From: an uncultured Pelagibacteraceae bacterium
GTDB lineage: Bacteria > Pseudomonadota > Alphaproteobacteria > Pelagibacterales > Pelagibacteraceae
Length of the DNA: 64,000 nucleotides
Reading direction: 5' to 3'
Assembly (NCBI GenBank): GCA_902613915.1
Contig: CACMJB010000005.1
Span: 1 to 64,000 of the forward strand
A program made the translations under genes and the position numbers. The notes beneath the pieces are model-generated. The model was not told the origin of the DNA and did no database searches. It saw only the letters and a program-made list of their open reading frames with translations. How positions within the stretch are numbered: the stretch's first letter is position 1; every line of letters starts with the position of its first letter. Of this stretch, positions 60,563 through 64,000 are shown piece after piece.

Positions 60563-61901
60563 CTTAAAATTAACAAACTCTTTAACAAAAAAAAAAGAAC
60601 TTTTTACACCCATCAATTCAAAAGAAATTACAATGTATGCTTGTGGCCCAACTGTTTATGATAACCCACATGTAGGAAACGCGAGAACTTTAGTCGTATT
60701 CGATACCTTGTTTAGAGTTTTAAAAAAGATTTTTCAAAATGTGAATTATGTGAGAAATATCACCGACGTTGATGATAAAATAATCGAAGCATCAAAGAAA
60801 AAAAATAAATCAATTCAAAAAATCACAGAAGAAGTTACTAAAGTTTTTCATGAAAATTGTAAATCACTGAACTGTCTACAACCATCTAGAGAGCCAAAAG
60901 CTACAGAACATATTAAAGAAATGATTAAAATGACAACTTCATTAATAAGTAAGAAATTTGCTTATGTTTCAGAAGGGCATGTATATTTTGCTGTTACAAG
61001 TTTTAAAGAATATGGAAAATTATCTAACAAAAACTTAGAAGAACTAAAAGCAGGATCAAGAATTGAAGTGTCAAAATTAAAAAAAAATCCCATGGATTTT
61101 GTTTTATGGAAACCTTCCTCAGATGAAGATCCTGGTTGGGACTCACCCTGGGGAAGAGGTAGGCCTGGCTGGCATTTAGAATGCTCAGTAATGAGTGAAA
61201 AATATTTGGGAAAAAACTTTGATATTCATGGCGGAGGTTTAGATTTAATTTTTCCTCATCATGAAAATGAAATTGCTCAATCATGCTGTAATAACGCAAC
61301 TCAAAAATTTTCAAATTATTGGGTGCACAACGGTTTTGTTACAATAAATAAAGAAAAAATGTCAAAATCCTTAGGAAATATCGTGACCATTTCAGACGCT
61401 GTTAAAAAATATTCTGGTCAAGTAGTTAGGTTAGCTCTTATGAGCGCTCACTATAGTCAGCCATTAGATTGGAATGAAAAACTTTTATTAGAACAAAAAT
61501 CTACAATTGAAAAATGGTATCAACTTTATGAAGACTCTGATGAAGAATTAGAAACAGAAGTAATTGAAAGTTTACTAGAGGATCTGAATACACCGGGATT
61601 TATTGCAAAAATTCATGAACTTTATAATGTTGCAAAAAAAGGAGATGAAAAAAGTAAAAAAAAATTTAATAGTGCTTGTAGGTTTATTGGATTATTTAAT
61701 CAAAGCAAAGATGAGTGGGATAAATTAAAAAGATCTGATTCAAAAATATCTGAAGAATTCATACTAAATAAAATTAATGAAAGATTGAATGCTAAAAATA
61801 ATGGTAATTATAAATTAGCAGATCAAATAAGAGATGAATTATTAAAAAAAGATGTAGTTATTGAAGATCAAAAGGATAAAACTGTTTGGAAATTTAAATG
61901 A
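60555..61901 (+). CDS. cysS: Cysteinyl-tRNA synthetase
   Basis: A 448-residue class I synthetase: MYACGPTVYDNPHVGNART with the zinc Cys and the HIGH-like HVGN, VRNITDVDDKIIE, GRPGWHLECSVMSEKYLG, FDIHGGGLDLIFPHHENEIA and KMSKSLGN. It charges tRNA-Cys. The length is normal for the family. It ends at the start of cimA with a 4-base overlap. Confidence 0.97.
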   Translation: MTSLKLTNSLTKKKELFTPINSKEITMYACGPTVYDNPHVGNARTLVVFDTLFRVLKKIFQNVNYVRNITDVDDKIIEASKKKNKSIQKITEEVTKVFHENCKSLNCLQPSREPKATEHIKEMIKMTTSLISKKFAYVSEGHVYFAVTSFKEYGKLSNKNLEELKAGSRIEVSKLKKNPMDFVLWKPSSDEDPGWDSPWGRGRPGWHLECSVMSEKYLGKNFDIHGGGLDLIFPHHENEIAQSCCNNATQKFSNYWVHNGFVTINKEKMSKSLGNIVTISDAVKKYSGQVVRLALMSAHYSQPLDWNEKLLLEQKSTIEKWYQLYEDSDEELETEVIESLLEDLNTPGFIAKIHELYNVAKKGDEKSKKKFNSACRFIGLFNQSKDEWDKLKRSDSKISEEFILNKINERLNAKNNGNYKLADQIRDELLKKDVVIEDQKDKTVWKFK

Positions 61902-63502
61902 GCAAAGAAAAAATATTTATTTTTGATACAACTTTAAGAGACGGAGCCCAAACAGAGGGTGTTGATTTTTCTTTAGAAGATAAAAAAAGAATTTCAAAAA
62001 TATTATCTAAAATTGGTCTTGATTATGTAGAGGGAGGTTGGCCAGGAGCTAATCCTGTTGATACAGAATTTTTTTCTAAGCCTCCTAATTTAAATAAATC
62101 TATCTTCACTGCTTTTGGAATGACAAAAAAAACAGGTCGTAGCGCTGAAAATGATCCATCTCTATCACCTTTGATCAATGCCTCATGCCCAGCTGTTTGT
62201 GTTGTGGGAAAAGCTTGGGATTTTCATGTCAAAACTGCTTTAGGCATAAAAAATGAGGATAATTTAGAAAATATAAGAGAGACCGCTAAGCATATAGTAA
62301 AAAATAAAAAAGAATTTTTATTTGATGCGGAACATTTTTTTGATGGTTTTAAAGAAAATCCTGATTATGCTTTAGATTGTTTAAAAAATGCATATGACCA
62401 AGGTGCAAGGTGGATAGTGCTTTGTGATACAAACGGTGGAACCTTGCCTCATGAGGTAGGCGAGATTGTTTCTAAAGTTACAAAAGTTATACCTGGAAAA
62501 AATTTAGGTATCCACGCTCATAACGATACTGAAAACGCTGTAGCTAATTCTTTAACGGCAATTCAAGCTGGAGTTAGACAGGTGCAAGGAACTATTAATG
62601 GTCTGGGAGAAAGATGTGGGAATGCAAATTTAATGTCTATTATACCAACATTATCTTTAAAGAAATCTTTCAGTGAAAAATTCGAACTTAATATTAAAAG
62701 AGAAAAACTTAGTTCTCTAACAGATTGTTCAAGATTATTAGACGAAATATTGAATAGAAAACCAAATAAAAGTTTACCTTATGTTGGAGCATCTGCCTTT
62801 TCTCACAAAGGAGGCCTGCACGTTTCTGCTGTAAAAAAAGATCCAAAAACTTACGAACATATTAATCCTAAACTAATAGGCAACCATAGAAATATTATAG
62901 TTTCAAATCAAGCTGGTCGCTCTAATATCTTATCTAGGCTAGAAGCTTATGGAGTTAAAATTGATTCTAAAGACAAGAAAATTCAAAAAATATTGGATGA
63001 AGTAAAAGAAAGAGAATTCAGTGGTTATTCCTACGATGGAGCAGACGCTTCTTTTGAACTATTAGCTAATAGATTACTTGGCAAAGTCCCTGAATATCTA
63101 AAAGTTGAAAGTTACGATGTAAATGTTTCAAAATCTAAAAATATTTCTACAAAAGCAAACGTTGTTTTTTTAATAGATGGAAAAAAAATAGAATGTAATG
63201 GTGAAGGAAATGGTCCAGTCAACGCTTTAGACAATGCAATTAGATCAAATTTTAAAAAAGTAGAAAAATATTATAATTATTTTTCAGATCTTAAGTTGTT
63301 AGATTATAAAGTAAGAATATTAAATACAGGCACCGAAGCCACGACAAGAGTTTTAATTGAAAGCACTGATAAAACAGGTAAGAGCTGGTTTACTATTGGA
63401 GTTTCTCCAAATATTATAGAAGCTTCATTTAAAGCTTTAATTGATAGTTTAGATTATAAACTTTACAAAGAAAAAGCTCCTGCAAATCTGAATGAAAAAT
63501 AA
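61898..63502 (+). CDS. cimA: (R)-citramalate synthase
   Basis: A 534-residue LeuA-family enzyme. The catalytic barrel shows FDTTLRDGAQTEGVDFSLED, LDYVEGGWPGANPVDTEFFS, GARWIVLCDTNGGTLPHEV, HAHNDTENAVANSLTAIQAG and NGLGERCGNANLMSI. SHKGGLHVSAVKKDPKTYEH is the second part of the active site, and residues about 400-534 are the regulatory dimer domain. The GGWPGANP signature separates CimA from LeuA. It condenses acetyl-CoA and pyruvate for isoleucine made without threonine deaminase. It overlaps trmJ by 11 bases. Confidence 0.92.
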   Translation: MSKEKIFIFDTTLRDGAQTEGVDFSLEDKKRISKILSKIGLDYVEGGWPGANPVDTEFFSKPPNLNKSIFTAFGMTKKTGRSAENDPSLSPLINASCPAVCVVGKAWDFHVKTALGIKNEDNLENIRETAKHIVKNKKEFLFDAEHFFDGFKENPDYALDCLKNAYDQGARWIVLCDTNGGTLPHEVGEIVSKVTKVIPGKNLGIHAHNDTENAVANSLTAIQAGVRQVQGTINGLGERCGNANLMSIIPTLSLKKSFSEKFELNIKREKLSSLTDCSRLLDEILNRKPNKSLPYVGASAFSHKGGLHVSAVKKDPKTYEHINPKLIGNHRNIIVSNQAGRSNILSRLEAYGVKIDSKDKKIQKILDEVKEREFSGYSYDGADASFELLANRLLGKVPEYLKVESYDVNVSKSKNISTKANVVFLIDGKKIECNGEGNGPVNALDNAIRSNFKKVEKYYNYFSDLKLLDYKVRILNTGTEATTRVLIESTDKTGKSWFTIGVSPNIIEASFKALIDSLDYKLYKEKAPANLNEK

Positions 63503-64000
63503 ATTTGGATTTATTCTTGTAAAAACACAACTGGGTGAAAATATAGGTGCATGCGCACGGTCAATGAAGAACTTTGGATTTTCTAAACTTCATATTGTCA
63601 GTCCAAAAATTAATTTTCCAAATCATAAAACTAAGGCAACTTCTGTTGGTGCGTATGACATAATTAACAAAGCAAAAGTTTTCGATAATGTGGAAAAAGC
63701 AATTGAACCTTTTAATTTAGTTATTGCCTTAAGTGCTAGAAGAAGAGATATTAATAAGAGACACATATCTCTTCAAAAATTTCAAAACATAATTAAAAGA
63801 GGGCAAAATCTAAATATTGGATTTATGTTTGGTCCAGAAGCTTCAGGCCTAACAAATCAAGATTTATCATTTTCAAACTATATAATGCAAATACCAACAT
63901 CAAAAAAATTTAAATCATTAAATTTATCCCATTCATTAACTGTTATTTGCTATGAAATATTTAAATTGATGAATGATAGTAAAATAAAAATTAACAATTT
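63492..64000 (+). CDS. trmJ: TrmH/SpoU-family tRNA 2'-O-methyltransferase (TrmJ type), 3' partial
   Basis: The reading frame opens at the ATG at 63492 inside the cimA end and runs off the window, giving 169 residues. SPOUT features are VKTQLGENIGACARSMKNFG (motif I region, N-G-A-x-A-R-x-M), LHIVSPKINFPNHKTKATSV and the knot motif FMFGPEASGLTNQDLSFSNY. Those residues point to TrmJ, which methylates the 2'-OH of position 32 in several tRNAs. SPOUT enzymes of this branch end shortly after this point, so little is missing. Confidence 0.88.
   Translation, partial: MKNKFGFILVKTQLGENIGACARSMKNFGFSKLHIVSPKINFPNHKTKATSVGAYDIINKAKVFDNVEKAIEPFNLVIALSARRRDINKRHISLQKFQNIIKRGQNLNIGFMFGPEASGLTNQDLSFSNYIMQIPTSKKFKSLNLSHSLTVICYEIFKLMNDSKIKINN

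Overview
The window is a compact, AT-rich bacterial chromosome segment that looks like an alphaproteobacterium of the SAR11 group (Pelagibacterales, Candidatus Pelagibacter type). The support is the very low G+C, the long A/T homopolymers inside genes, intergenic gaps of a few bases or start/stop overlaps almost everywhere, and the gene content: a TauABC-type taurine transporter, a betaine-type transporter, a minimal ZnuABC/Zur set and many small stand-alone enzymes. This assignment rests on gene content and base composition; I had no database to check it against. I see no insertion sequence, phage or CRISPR.

Layout. 1-984: the end of a zinc alcohol dehydrogenase. 1070-3093: a six-gene operon of very small proteins, several with a dimeric alpha/beta-barrel look (DUF1330, GYD). 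11738 down to 3094 (minus strand): one long, tightly packed operon of tauA, tauB, tauC, an Asp/Glu racemase, a small secreted protein, an Ldh-family dehydrogenase, a phosphate acetyltransferase, a secreted serine hydrolase and a methyltransferase. 11895-14352 (plus strand, divergent): an omega-amino acid/taurine aminotransferase and alanine dehydrogenase. Together this reads as taurine uptake and dissimilation, with sulfoacetaldehyde acetyltransferase (Xsc) not in the window. Four genes in this stretch (methyltransferase, tauB, tauA, aminotransferase) carry five single-base frameshifts, all at A/T homopolymers. I see none in the other 50 kb.

14457-23206: a surface-polysaccharide island (DegT aminotransferase, TIGR04325-like methyltransferase, two DUF4422 proteins flanking a tRNA-Met, the rmlBACD-type dTDP-rhamnose set, a GT2 glycosyltransferase and an epimerase). 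23207-28208: adenine and methylthioadenosine salvage linked to spermidine synthesis (apt, mtnP, mtnA, a FucA-like class II aldolase, a SpeD-SpeE fusion and a nitrilase-family amidase). 28209-30655: DUF6165, GT9 and GT4 proteins, probably for LPS core. 30655-42450: assorted metabolism (thioredoxin-like protein, gamma carbonic anhydrase, secreted hydrolase, ROK kinase, PNPOx-like protein, 3-hydroxyisobutyrate dehydrogenase-type reductase, HpcH aldolase, MFS, rpoZ, dusA, TSUP exporter, FemAB-like protein, phosphomannomutase).

42636-45583: class Ia ribonucleotide reductase nrdAB. 45584-48876: the znuA/znuC-znuB-zur zinc regulon with two Zur-box-like palindromes and a strikingly repetitive His-rich ZnuA. 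49000-50811: a betaine/proline-type transporter (proX, proW) behind a structured leader. 51020-55364 (minus strand): SGNH hydrolase, prpC, prpB, LysE exporter and a HAD phosphatase. 55435-64000: amino-sugar, aromatic, NAD, Cys-tRNA and isoleucine-precursor genes (a GlmU C-terminal domain, glmS, a beta carbonic anhydrase, DAHP synthase, nadE, cysS, cimA and the start of trmJ).

The only gene-free stretches over 100 bases are 11739-11894, 14353-14456, 42451-42635, 48877-48999 and the flanks of the tRNA. No gap exceeds 300 bases once the frameshifted methyltransferase at 3094-3801 is recognised.
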